Of a DNA stretch of 64,000 nt, positions 25,101-36,990 are shown piece by piece; position 1 is the stretch's first letter, and each line of letters opens with the position of its first letter. The DNA comes from Ricinus communis (Eukaryota; Streptophyta; Magnoliopsida; Malpighiales; Euphorbiaceae): contig NC_063264.1 of the NCBI RefSeq assembly GCF_019578655.1, positions 4,526,001 to 4,590,000 on the forward strand, in the 5' to 3' direction. Made by a program: the position numbers and the translations under genes. Below the pieces are notes generated by a model. It ran no database searches, was not told where the DNA came from, and saw only the letters and a program-made list of their open reading frames with translations.

Positions 25101-27661
25101 CATTTTTGCTTTTCTTTTTTTGGATTTGAATTATCATAAATGACTATATCAACGCAATAACAAAGAAAATACATATGTCAATCAAATAAAAACAAAATAA
25201 AGGAAATGATATATCACAAATGACATCCACTTTCTTGTTACTTTGAGACGTTTGTTTTATTTTATTTCTTTAATAAATAATAAATGAAAAATATTATATT
25301 CCAATTGAGATATAAATCATTGCTAGTTACACATGTTACTTGCCACTTGCCAAACATAAATACTAATCGAATAATTTTTAAATCTCTTAATTTTATATCT
25401 TTTTATTTATTTACACAATTATGTTGTCACCAATTCAAAGTTGATAATCACTTTTGCTCTAAGAAAAGAAAAACAATTCTTATTATTGTTTGAGTTTTTC
25501 TTACATATAAAAATAGGAAGATATTTTTGTCTTAAATTCTCATCATATATAAAACATACGTCAATTTCTAATGGATAAGTAGTCTTATTCCTAATTAATA
25601 TCTACTTCTTTTGTAGAAAGACAACTCCCATCTATAATAACTAATAATTAGAATGGATAGTAAATTTTATTAATTTATTTAATAAAATAGTCGGACTAGA
25701 TTTATCCATTTATAAGCGTATTTAATTTAAATTCAATAAATATATATTTGTATACTAAATCTAACTTCCAATTTAAATTTCGGACCATATATTTCACATA
25801 CAAACAGTACGCAACATCCACATCCACAAATCAAATCATAAATATATAGATACAAAGAAGACTTTCTGTGTGTGCGCGAGCGTATATAAAGAAAGAAAGT
25901 AAAGAAGCTCACCAGAATAATCAGAGTTCCTAGGAGAAGATGACCATGAAGGAGGAAAATTTCCGGTATTCAGCTTCCCCCGCCGGCTGTTGAGAATTTG
26001 CTTGAGATCTAACAAAATCTCTAGCTGCTTGTTAAGAACTTCTCCTCTCTCAAGCAACTCGCTCTCTCTAGCCTTATAAAACTGGTTAACTTTGTTCAAT
26101 TCTTCATCCAGTTTCTCGAAAAACACTCTCACCTGTTACATGGACAAAACATATATATAATATGCATAAATTGGAGCTTGAACTTGTATCTGCTAAATAA
26201 GAGTGGAGACTATGTATATACCTCATCTTCCTCAGAAAACAGCTGAACAAGTTCAGTTTGATACACTTCTTCTTCTTCATCTCCACCTTCCATAGTTTTT
26301 CTTCTCACCTGTAACCAACAGAATTAAAATTGATGTTACTACTTCACACACAAATATATAATTGTGTATATATAATAGAAAATGCAACAACCTCTCTTGA
26401 TTTGTCTTTTCAGTGTCCTTTTTATGGATCTTTTTAGGGCATGGGGCCTTGTTTTCTCCCTGTTATTTCACGATAGTTTCGTGATATTGTGCATCCATAC
26501 ATAACCGTTTTCCTTGATTTCGTGAGAGATATGGAAATTCTTTTTTTAAAAATTAATAAAGAAGAAAAAATGATATAATAAAAAGACCCACTTAATGTTA
26601 TTGAGCAACTAAAAGAACGTATAATAAAAAAAAATAAAAAAGTCCCAAAAAAGAGGGACTATGCTTGCTGGAATATGACAACATTTCCAAATTTATAACA
26701 CTAACAACAATACCCATCAATGGTGCCACTTCGTTCACGCATTAACCCAACAATTTAAAGAGACTTAAACGTGTCCAATTTCTTTTTCTTTTTCTAATTT
26801 ACTCTATTAGTTCATTACTTTTTTTCTTTTTCTTTTTTTGCCAATATTAGTTCATTACTGACCATTTGCAAATGTCATGAAAATAAAGAAATAACAATCA
26901 TAAGGTTAATTAGTATTGCTTCTAATGTCATAAGTCACTTCAAAATGAACCTTCCGTAAAAGATTGAATGAAAAGGGTCGACTCCACTAAGTGGTAATTA
27001 ATTCATTTTTCTTACGAAAGTAGAAATTTTTTAACTAATGCAGTCGTCTTTAATACTATAAAATATAAATTATCTTTTGTTTAAAAAAAAAAAAGAAGGA
27101 AAAAACAGAACAACCAACCCAAAGTTTTGTGAAGAAAAGATGGTGAAATGGTACGTAAGCACAGACAGAAAGAAAGCCTGGCGCTTATCGCCGAGACTTG
27201 AGAATGACAAAAGTGAAGTACGCAAGAGATTGAAATATCGGAATGAACCCAAAATAAAAGAAAAAAGAATATAATATTTCGTTTTATTGGTTACTTGCTG
27301 TTATGAACTGTGCGATAGATGGATTTATTTTTCGCCTAAAAATGATGCCATTTTGCTCTCACGCTATTAGCCCGAAACAATACCGATTTTAATAAATAGA
27401 AAAATATTTATACATAAGTACCTGAATGATTTCAGTAGTTTTGGGATCGGAAGGAAAGAAATGGTTAGAGAATTTGGAAGCGAGGAAGCGAATGGGATCG
27501 AAAATGGAAGCACCAAATTCATAGTGAAGTTGAGGAGGTTGTTTTGGTATTCTTGAAAGCTTGATCTTCTTTATCTGTTTCTTGAGTTGCCAGTAATTTA
27601 CAAATGCTTCTTTCCATTCTGGAATTAGCTGAGCTTCAAGTTCCTTTGAGAACTTCACCAT
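19141..27661 (-). CDS. PHO1: PHO1 phosphate exporter (SPX-EXS), complete, 15 exons
   Basis: Exons on the minus strand: 27661-27422, 26308-26222, 26132-25913, 24442-24097, 23179-23131, 22666-22595, 22232-22103, 21528-21408, 20811-20562, 20470-20366, 20260-20216, 20062-19910, 19824-19546, 19448-19312, 19231-19141. All have GT-AG borders and compatible phases and total 774 residues plus stop (Arabidopsis PHO1: 782). The start [20 protein letters not shown] opens the SPX domain (about 1-335), which senses inositol pyrophosphates. Its Lys-rich helix [10 protein letters not shown] lies near 306-315. Hydrophobic segments follow from [15 protein letters not shown] (about 380) on, and the C-terminal EXS domain begins near [11 protein letters not shown] and includes [17 protein letters not shown]1 exports phosphate into the root xylem and acts at Golgi/trans-Golgi and plasma membranes. 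Similarity is closest to true PHO1 rather than the PHO1;H paralogues. Confidence 0.96.
21320..21357. repeat. 19-bp tandem duplication in a PHO1 intron
   Basis: AGTACATGAAACAATATGT occurs twice in direct succession inside the intron between exons 8 and 9. It is a small, recent slippage duplication. Confidence 0.9.
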
Positions 27662-27662
27662 T

Positions 27663-27693
<31 letters not shown>

Positions 27694-27850
27694 ACTCTCT
27701 CAAAGGAAGCAAAGCTAGCGAGCGAGGGACAGAGAGCGAACGAGAGAGAAGAGATTGTTAGAGGCGTGAGAGAGGATTAGGAGAGGTTTATACACATATA
27801 TATATATATATATATATGAAACGAGACAGAGAGAGAGAGAGAGAGAGACG
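27662..27850 (-). promoter_or_regulatory. PHO1 5' leader and core promoter with AT and GA microsatellites
   Basis: Minus-strand TATAAACC (27792-27785) lies about 125 bases upstream of the ATG and predicts a leader of about 100 bases. That leader is rich in CT-type tracts (GAA/GAGA on this strand). Just upstream lie an (AT)n run (27796-27817) and a (GA)n run (27827-27848). Length variation here could alter promoter strength. Confidence 0.55.
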
Positions 27851-28920
27851 TAAGGAGAAAGTGAAGAAGAGAGGTTCCTTGTTAATAAATAATGGATAAT
27901 CTTTTTTGTTATTTTTTGCTAACATTTAACAATCTTTTCCTTATGTACTATTTGCTAAAAAGTGAATCATACAGAAAAAAAATATATATTAACTTTTTTT
28001 AAATATATGACTATGGTTCTTTGCATAGTTTATTAACTTTTTTTTTTTATAAAGTCCCCTATCACAATTAATAAACGTTTAACTTGTTGTTGTAATTAAA
28101 GAAGTAAGATGGTATTTATGTTTACTTGGCTATTCTTCTAATGTTACTTTCTATTATTTCTCTAATAATTGTATCACAAGTTAATTTCACTAGTAAATTG
28201 ACTTTGTTTTTCCAGTTTATATCTCCTATATTCCTTTCTTTCTTGTGCCTTGTAGAAAGAATATCGACGGAGTTATTTCTTCTGTCAGTGATACTCCATG
28301 AACACACTATCTACCTAGCAAAACTCTTACTAGCTCTGGGTTTCTTTATATACTAAATCGATAGATGAAAAATATATATTATTAATTTAAGATAATCAAA
28401 TATATATTAATCATTTAATACTAAAAAGATCTTGACACTCCATCTAGATACCAAAAAGAGAAAAAAAATCAGTCAACTTTTGAGGATTTCTTTGTACAAT
28501 TCTTCCAATTGTCTACATAAGAGAAAAAAATTTCAATACCAGTTAAATTCGTATAAAAATCCTAATGAAACCCAATCGGGTTAACTTAATAGGTTTTGAG
28601 TTATCTTTGATACTCTAAGATTTAGAACTCAAACTCAAGTTGAATTTCTATAAAAAAAAAAAAAGGAAAAGAACTCGAGTTGAATTAATTAAAAGAATTG
28701 TGATAAAAATTGAAAGGAAAGTATTTTATCAATAAGAAAAATTCTTGCTCACTCTCTTTTCTTTTAAACCCTCTCAGGGCATCCCGACAATTATATACCT
28801 GCTAATTCGATGCCCGGCTGCTTATGTGCGACCTGTGGCCCACGCCTCCTATTTATTCAGGACGGGCGGCGTGAACTCTAATTCGATCCGGGTATTCAAT
28901 CCCACTGCTGAGATGCTCAA

Positions 28921-28964
28921 TTGACTCCGTAACCTTGATAGAAAGATGGCTTATTCAATAATTC
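28921..28964. repeat. 44-bp dispersed repeat, copy A
   Basis: This segment begins TTGACTCCGTAACCTTGATA and matches 53382-53425 at 42 of 44 positions in the same orientation. It forms the right end of a GC-richer island (from about 28775) that has no coding potential I recognise. Confidence 0.8.
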
Positions 28965-29130
28965 CTCTTCATTGACCTCTCTTACATTATAAGCCCCTTT
29001 TAATTACATTAGTTTTCTTCTAAGTGTTTTCGATATATTCTTCATCTTATTTCTTCATCAAAAACCTTGCTTTAGTACTATTGTATTAATTAAATAGTAA
29101 AAGCCATTCATATACAAAATTTGATTTTGA

Positions 29131-29138
29131 GAATATTC
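29131..29138. promoter_or_regulatory. P1BS-like site (GAATATTC) in the distal PHO1 upstream region
   Basis: The palindrome GAATATTC fits GNATATNC, the site bound by PHR1-type phosphate-starvation factors. It lies 1.47 kb upstream of the PHO1 start. A second match is at 29343-29350. In AT-rich DNA such matches arise by chance. Confidence 0.3.
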
Positions 29139-29342
29139 TGGGAATATCTTTCTAGCAAATTGCAAAGTTGACATATTTCCTCTCTTTTTGGATCTTAATT
29201 GCAATAGATGATTATAAATTGGCCAAACCCTAAATATTTTTGGCGAGGCAGCCTTTACCTAAAACGTTATGTGATATGTACTTATGGTGAATTGCTTCAA
29301 GTTCATGTTTATAAAGTTGGCTAATCTTTACATACACTAAAT

Positions 29343-29350
29343 GTATATAC
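29343..29350. promoter_or_regulatory. Second P1BS-like site (GTATATAC)
   Basis: GTATATAC also fits GNATATNC, 205 bases further upstream of PHO1 than the first site. The pairing raises interest slightly, but distance and base composition keep confidence low. Confidence 0.25.
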
Positions 29351-30436
29351 CGCAATAAATAAATAATTTTTTATATTTTGATATTAAATGATTAAGAGAT
29401 ATTTAATTATTTAATACTAATAAATATATGCCAATTATATTTATAAAAAATGTGTCGATTATATTTATAAAAGTGTGTCAATTATTATATGAATTTAACA
29501 TATAATTAAGGACATACACATACACTACATACAAATTCTTTTTCATAAATTCTAAAGATTTACATATGCCAGGCATGTTACATTTCTTCTAGTGATAGGG
29601 GTAAGTTTCCTTTTTCTTTATAAGAACGTTGACATTTCTTATTTATTCTAGTGACATTAATATAATATCAAATATAGCTTGCAATTGATGAGTAATTTTT
29701 TTGATATTTTTACAATCTTTAAAATGAAAAGTGATAAAATGTTGAGTTTGAGTTTCTTTATTCATCCTTCAATAATATAGATATAAGAGTTCATTTATTT
29801 AAATATTTCAAATGTAAAAAAGTATATGTTTTTAGTTATAAAGAATTTACCCCAAAGGTAAAAATAATTTTAAATGATTATTCTATAAAAAAGATAAATA
29901 AAGTTTGTATATTCATAATTTTTTTTTTTAAAGAAAACAGATAGAGTATGTTGGTAGTGACCAGTAATATTAGATAATCAAAAGAAGGAGTATTAATTGG
30001 TTGATTTTATTCGTGGAAAATGACTAAGCATAAATATTAATTTACCCAAGTGGAGTTTCTCTTAGTAATCATTTATTAACCTCTATGTCTTTGGCTGCTT
30101 TTATTCTTAATTTATTAGAGATTTTATGATTGTTGTTATAATAATATTAGAGCTTTTTAAAATATTATTTTCTTATACTCATATTGAAATGACAAATTCA
30201 GATTAATATCAATAATGGCAGCCAAAAAAGTCCCTAAAAGAGTTAATTATTGGTGTTAATTATATATATTTATTTATATTTATATATAAAAAGAAAGCAA
30301 TCCTCTTTATAGTGATATTTTATAGCATAGTGATAAAAAAATTACGGTTCCAATTTAGAAAAATTTTAAATAAAAATTCTATTGTAATAAATTGAAAAAA
30401 ATTAAATCTCATCTTAAAAAGTATTTATTTATATAG

Positions 30437-30440
<4 letters not shown>

Positions 30441-30476
<36 letters not shown>
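30441..30476. repeat. (TA)n microsatellite
   Basis: An uninterrupted TA run of 18 units in AT-rich intergenic DNA. Confidence 0.95.
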
Positions 30477-30478
<2 letters not shown>

Positions 30479-30759
30479 CTTAAAAAATAGAAGTTATGCT
30501 ATGTTTTATCTTATCGTAGTATGGGTTTTATCTCAAATTCTATTTATATAAAATGACAAGATACTAATATTTTTTATTTTTAGTTTCTCTCATTTTATTT
30601 ATAAAATTAAATATTAAGTTCGAAAAAAAAAATTAGTACTAAAGCCCATAATCATAAATTTTATTTAATCTCAAGTATATGATTATAGTGAGATTTTACT
30701 GTATATATTATATAACTTAGTAACTATGAATCAATATTTACACTAATGTGATTTACTTA

Positions 30760-30893
30760 ATGTTGAAAGAGATTTTGAATTCAATTTCTAGCTATGTACT
30801 AAGTAAGTTTTTATTTTTATAATAAATGTAAATAAATAGCTACTCCTATCATATAGCTATTAACCATTGAATTTCCTTACGGATAAAAAAAAA
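30760..30893 (+). repeat. SINE-like repeat, copy 2 (degenerate)
   Basis: The core TGTACTAAGTAAGTTTTTAT followed by ATAATAAATGTAAATAAATAG and a tail with CATATAGCTATTAACC aligns along its length with the copy at 42391-42560. It ends in an A run. The box B region is decayed. Confidence 0.4.
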
Positions 30894-31339
30894 GTATTTA
30901 CACTAATAAAATTATATTTAAAGTATTTTTAATGTGTATTTTAATTAATTATTTTTGAATGCACGTGTTCAAGAGCACAATAATCTAGACGTTTGATCTA
31001 GGTGCTTGTAAGTTAGCAAAGAGGTAATTAACTATTCCTAAGGATTTTGACCTAATTCTGATGTTAAAGCATTTTAATGGTATTTTTTATTTTAAAAAGT
31101 GTAATTTTTACAATAAAGACATGTTAAGAAATATTTATATATAAAAATAAAATATTTTATTTAAATTTAATAAATTTTTTATATTTTATTTTATTTTATT
31201 TTATTTTTTATTTTTATTTCTATAAATATTAATAGTTTTAATTTTTTTAACTTTTAATAATAAAAAATAAAAATTATAAATATCAATTAAATAAAAAAAA
31301 ATTAGTAATCTATCTTGTGATTCAACGTATTTTTATTTT

Positions 31340-31576
31340 AGAGTATGTGATTTGCTTTTTGTCACGTTGGTATCCTGTGAATATAACTGTTAGCAAATAA
31401 TAATAAAATTGCATAACTCTATTAGCAAGTGATGAAATAGCAGTTGGAAGAACTGTGACTATTGTGTGCCACATCAGAATTTCTTAATGTTATTATATAA
31501 TTTGATCGTTATTTGCTAACAGTCATAGTTATAGGATACTAAAACAAAACAAAAAAAAGTAAATTACAGACTCTAA
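31340..31576. mobile_element. MITE of about 235 bp with inverted ends
   Basis: The left arm (31341-31400, including GGTATCCTGTGAATATAACT and GTTAGCAAATAA) is matched in reverse complement by the right arm (31506-31575, TTATTTGCTAACAGTCATAG then TTATAGGATACTAAAAC). A TA or TTA/TAA flank on both sides fits a mariner-like or PIF/Harbinger-like duplication. It has no coding capacity. Confidence 0.6.
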
Positions 31577-31881
31577 AGGGAAAATACATTAAACTACAAA
31601 GTAGTTTAATGAAGTTTTTTCTTAAATTAAATACATAAAAACTTACAATGCATGTACTAAATTTAGAGTAGAGAGTGAAATTTAATGCATTTATTAAATA
31701 TAGAATATAGAATGAAGTTTTACTCTCCATATATAAAGAGTCAAATTGATTTGTTACTTTTATTTAAAAAATAAAAAATACATTGGAATGTCATTTCATG
31801 CTATGACTCTTTTAAATAAAAAATTTGACATATATAAAAAATGTAATAGAAATACTTTTACACAGTCTCAAATTCAAACAA

Positions 31882-31955
31882 GTCAAAATCGTTATATACT
31901 CGTTTCGTTCTAAAAAAAGTCAAAATCGTTATATACTCGTTTCGTTCTAAAAAAG
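31882..31955. repeat. 37-bp exact tandem duplication
   Basis: A unit starting GTCAAAATCGTTATATACTC occurs twice with no differences over 37 bases. The TACTCGTTTCGTTCTAAAAA part resembles the terminus of Stowaway-type plant MITEs, so this may be a duplicated element end. Confidence 0.85.
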
Positions 31956-34900
31956 GAAAAAAATATTTTCTTTTTTTATTTATTCTAAATTATAATTTTC
32001 TAATTAATAATTTAGTAATTGTTAAACATATTTTCTATTAATTAACATAAATCGTATTATATGTCGTGTCAAAGAATATTACATGTAATTAATTTTTATA
32101 TTTTATTTTTAAAATTTCTACTTTAATAAAAAGTTTAATAAGATATTATAAAAAAGGCGACAGATTATATATTTAATAAATTAAGATTTCAAATCTATAT
32201 GTAAATTAAAATTGAATTATATATTTTAAATTGGATTGACTATCAAACTTGACCAATAAATGTTTGTTTTAGTAAAGTTACCACCACTAACTAAACCAGC
32301 TAATATACATGTCTGAGATTTTTGTGTTTTATTTTTTAAGTATTTCAGAAAGCATTGTTCAGAAAAGTATTTGAGAAAGCTGATTTACCAAAGTTCCATC
32401 CATGCTTGAGGATAGCTAGTGGGTAAGGCCTAAAAACAATTGTATGCTTTAAAGTGGCTTCTGAATTTACTTTTGATGTTTGCACATATTGAGATTTATT
32501 AGGTCAGATTCAGAATCTGAATCCATATTAGCTGGTTTTTGGATGCTAAAAGCCCCTTGCTTGGGTACAATAAATCAAACATCCAAATTAATTTGTATAT
32601 GTTTCAAAGCAAGCTATTGTATAATTAAGCTCAAGGTAATTGGGGTTTATGGAAAAAAAAAAAAAGACAAATTTTCTAAATAAAATGAATTAAGCCAATA
32701 ATACCAAATTTTTATTTTTATTTTTTTCATCTTTTCTTTATATTATTTCAGCAGTTTGACATAATCCGAAGTCCCCACCATAATGGTAGTGGCAAGAAAG
32801 CATTGGCATATAAATTATGGTCTCTAGATCAATTGTTTTTTGTTTGAAAATCAATGTTTTAACAAATGAAATCAAGGCTTAATGCTTCTGATTAGAATGT
32901 GCATGAAATCTTTTTCTTGAAAAAAGAAATTAGGTTTTTTCTTTCTTTTTTAAATCCCACTATTGCTAGAGATCCAAAAGAGTTCATGCTTTAGTGCAAG
33001 TATCCACTCAGAGAATATTCCAAAAAAAGAAATTTATATTAGTGAAAGGTAAATTTGGGTGGGAAAGCACTTAACAGCATTACCTATAAAATCAGTATTA
33101 ATAAGTTAGTACTATAATGGTACAATCCTGGCCTCATGCAATGTCACCATTTATATTGCTTGCTTCTGCATTGCTAACTCATCTTCCACAATCAACAGTC
33201 AGTGCTTGTGCTTGATAAGAGAAATGTCATGCCGCAACCGGCAAACAAATAAATAAATTACAGCGATCATATTACCTTTTCCCTTTCGTTTATCTCCTTT
33301 TTCATTGTGGATTTAAAGAACTGGATAAGCAAAAGGTCCCACAAAAAATTTAGCTCTGAATTATTTTTTTTCTTTTAATAGTCTTCTTCCTACTTGAATT
33401 CCGATAGCGTTTTATCGATATCATAATAAAAAGACTTAAATTAATGGATTTATAACTTATATTTTAGAAAATACAAATAAAATTTATTAGGAAAATTTTA
33501 TTTTTTTAATTTTAAAATATTAAAAATAATTTAATAAAAATATTATATATCACATCAAAACGATAAAAATCGAGACAAATAAAGATACATTCCGTAGCAT
33601 TATTTGAATCCAAAATGCAATCGCCACGGTGGTTAATTACAGGACTAATTAAAGACTATTACATATGTTTTGTTCTTCTCTCTAACAAAAAGAAGAAAAA
33701 GAAATCTGAAATCACATTTGATATGAGCATTAATTAAACCCAGAAAAACAAGGAAGTAGTAGTGGAGAAGTGGTGGCTCTTTCGGTGGGTTTTAAACACG
33801 TGTATAGATTCCTTGCCAGAATATGTATATGACCCAGTTGCCAATTAGGAAATTAATTCTGAAGGATCTATGCCCTGTGTCGGAGTTGTATTACACAGTA
33901 GAATATATTAGTAGTAAATACACTAATATAGGGCCAGAAACAGATACTGTTTGTAGTGGGATCTGCTGATGAAATAAACTGTTGAGCCAATGCCAAAAAT
34001 AAAAACATCTCTTTTCATCTTTGCATGATGTTCGAACAATCCATTATATGATTTAATATCAAATCAATTCAACTGACCTGAACTAAACGTTAATCTCAAG
34101 TTAATTAGATTTAGTTATATCTTTCTAAATATATAAAAACATTTTAGTTAGAGTCGTATTTTCTTTTAAGAACTTTATTTTTCCTCCTGAGTGTTCAAAT
34201 AACATGTTTTAGTTCATTGTTTTCATTGGATGGCTTGTTAATGGGATATGTGCAGGTGGGTTCTTTCTTTTTCTTTTTCTTTTTCTTTTTTTTTCCCTTT
34301 TTTCGTGGATAACTAGAAAAACATGTTCAGGGTTTTAATTAAGCTTTAAAAAGTCGAGTGCTATATTTAAATTCCATTTGTTTATAAAAGGAGGTCCATA
34401 ATCAACTTGGGGCAGCACAATTATCTAATTCAAGGGATACTGCTACATAGCCTTTTTAAGGACATCATGGGATTAAAGTCGGAAATGAAGTCAACCTTTG
34501 AGAGAATGTTTTAGTGATCCACGGACATTTTGGAGTTTGAAAAGATTCCCTTTGCTTGAGGTGGGATCGGAATATCATGGCTCTATGGAATCCGTCGTAA
34601 GTATATTTTAGTGTTTTAAAATCAATTTGAAATGCGGATCAATGACCAGGTCGATTGGTTTTATTATAAAGATGGAGAGCTTTCGAGTTTATTATATATT
34701 TATTAATTATTTATTAATTTAAAATATAAATAGAGAAATATATTAATTTTAATTTTCATAAATAAAATGTTTGGAAAGAATTCATAATTAAGGCAGTCGA
34801 GGAGCCAAATAAAGTTGACAGCACAGATGACTCCATGGTTGCCATGAGAGTCAGAGCCAGATCTGCATGCAGTTGACCCCTTTCCCGGTCTAAACTACTG

Positions 34901-36129
34901 TCAAGAAACAAAACCCACAAAAAATAAAATAGTAAAAAGGAAATAAAAGAACATTTATGTATCTGTTTTTGTCTCTGTTATAATATGAACATGAGTGCTC
35001 ACTTTCCACCGCAGGAGGAGAATTAATTTTGTCTAACTGTGTTAGGACTTTTGGAGGCTTTTCTCCCGGTCATCTTTTCCATTAAAACGTACTTCTTTTT
35101 CAGAATCCAAAAAGAAGAGGATGCATCTCCCACTAAAGGAGCCTCTACTGCATGTGCATTTTCTTTTACTGAGAAATACATTTTTGTTTAATTTAGTCTG
35201 CTGCATCTGCATCCCTTGTTCTCCTTCGTTTATTTGACCTTTTCGATTCTCAATATTTTAAAATCCTTTTTAACGGATAATGTTTTAGTAAGAGTGCCCA
35301 CATGAGAGGCAACTTATGGATTTTCTCACGCAAACCTAATCCATCCCAAGAACAAGAACTTTACAACTTACCCAGAACAAAATGAGTTATATGAAAATGA
35401 TTTTCTTAAAGAAAAACACTATCCATTCAAAATCTAATGAGTTAAAAGCTATATAATATGATAGTCATCTAATTATAAAGATGATAAATAAAAAACAGAA
35501 ATATCCAACTTTAAGACTTTTTTAAAAAAATTTATCAGATTGAATTATCAATTAGGCTACTTTCTAAATAAATAAAAAATTGAGAGCAAACAGAAACACA
35601 ATATGAATAAATAATCTTACAGGTGAAAAGAAAGCTTCTTTTTCCTTTCAACTTAGCACACATGGTGAAATATGAGTTGACTCAATAAAAATATGAGGTG
35701 TATATAGGATAGGTTTTCGTTTTCAAATAAGAAAATGTAACCTAAAGTAAGATACTAATCCGTTTTGGGATATGCAAATATATATTAATATTAATTATTT
35801 GTTAAATTGATATATTAAGGGTACTCAAATTGCTTCTCTGACTCTACCTCACGACCAAATTCCACAATGCACAGAACCTGCTTTTAAAGGATAACATGAG
35901 TTTAATAAAAGCAGCATTTTATTATCATCCAGAAGACATGCAAATTTGACTACGATTCTTCATTTTTAATAATATTATCATTTCATAATTTATTTTTTTT
36001 ATAAAGAGAGAACATTATTCAAAAATAATTTTCCTTTTCTGATATTAGTTATTATGCCGTTTATTAGATTTTTATTGGTTGTAATTACATTTAAAATATA
36101 TATATATTTCAGGAGTACTCTTATTTTTC
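31956..36129. other. Intergenic region without a recognised gene
   Basis: About 4.2 kb of AT-rich sequence. I found no frame with family resemblance and no pair of plausible splice sites joining coding stretches. A polypyrimidine (CTTTTT)n tract lies near 34261-34300. Confidence 0.5.
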
Positions 36130-36990
36130 ATAGTGTAATCGATTAGGCAGCTTACCAATAGAACCTTTAATTAGATCGCAAAACTATGGTTCCAATTTGT
36201 CATCCTCAACTGCCAACAAAGATAAAAACAGAGAGGTTGATGCCTTGCCTTCTCGATTGTGCAGCTATTGTTTGGTGCATTACACGCCATCTTATGAAAC
36301 CAATACACATATAATTAATTCTTTTTTAGAATTACAATTCGGGGACAAATGAATTTAAAAACACAGTGACTGTTGCTTACATATAAATGTAGTGTAAAAC
36401 CAATAAAATTAATAAAACATTGCTGACTCATCTAGGGCATCCAAAACGTTGCAACACTGGGGATTGCAAATTTTCATCCTCAATTGCCTACAAAAGTAGA
36501 AATATAGATAGGTTGCATGATGCCTTGCCTTCGAGATTATGCAACTAGGGTTGGTATGTTACATGGTAGATTACATGCCTTCTTGTAGAACCAATACATA
36601 TAAAATTAGATCAGTGTTTGATATATGGATTGGCCTAGTTATTTAGAAAATCAGAAATTATGTAATTTCTGATGCTTTTTTTTCATAATATAAGTACTTA
36701 TATTTTAAATTTTATTTCTAAATACAATCCAGGGACGATTCAGAAACATTGCTCACGTAAAATTTTAAGATTAAATAAAGAAAAAAAAAGGTAAGCAGTA
36801 AATTGCCGAGTCATTTAGCACCCAAAACCTAAGACTGGGTTGCAATTTCAGAGCCTCAATTGCCTAGGAAAATAAATTTATAGAGAGGTTGCGTGATACC
36901 CATTGAAGATTGTACAACTATAGGCTGGTGCATTACACGCCATCTTGTGCAACCAGCACATGTCAAATGAATTCAGTGTTTGATATCTGC
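36130..36990. repeat. Degenerate three-copy direct repeat array
   Basis: Three diverged copies share the order: a segment with CATCCTCAATTGCC (36201, 36475; GAGCCTCAATTGCC at 36851), GAGAGGTTG, GATGCCTTGCCTTC, GCATTACACGCCATCTTG, then AACCAATACACAT. Spacings are 274 and 376 bases. Copy 2 carries about 100 extra bases that include a perfect 10-bp-arm hairpin (36651-36672). Linker parts also match (ACAATTCGGGGACA with ACAATCCAGGGACG). No frame stays open across copies. Confidence 0.75.

Larger units (their letters stand above)
27851..30755. other. AT-rich region upstream of PHO1
   Basis: No gene is seen. A GC-richer island at about 28775-28965 stands out against its surroundings, and its right end is shared with 53382-53425. 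A (TA)n run covers 30441-30476. Confidence 0.55.
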
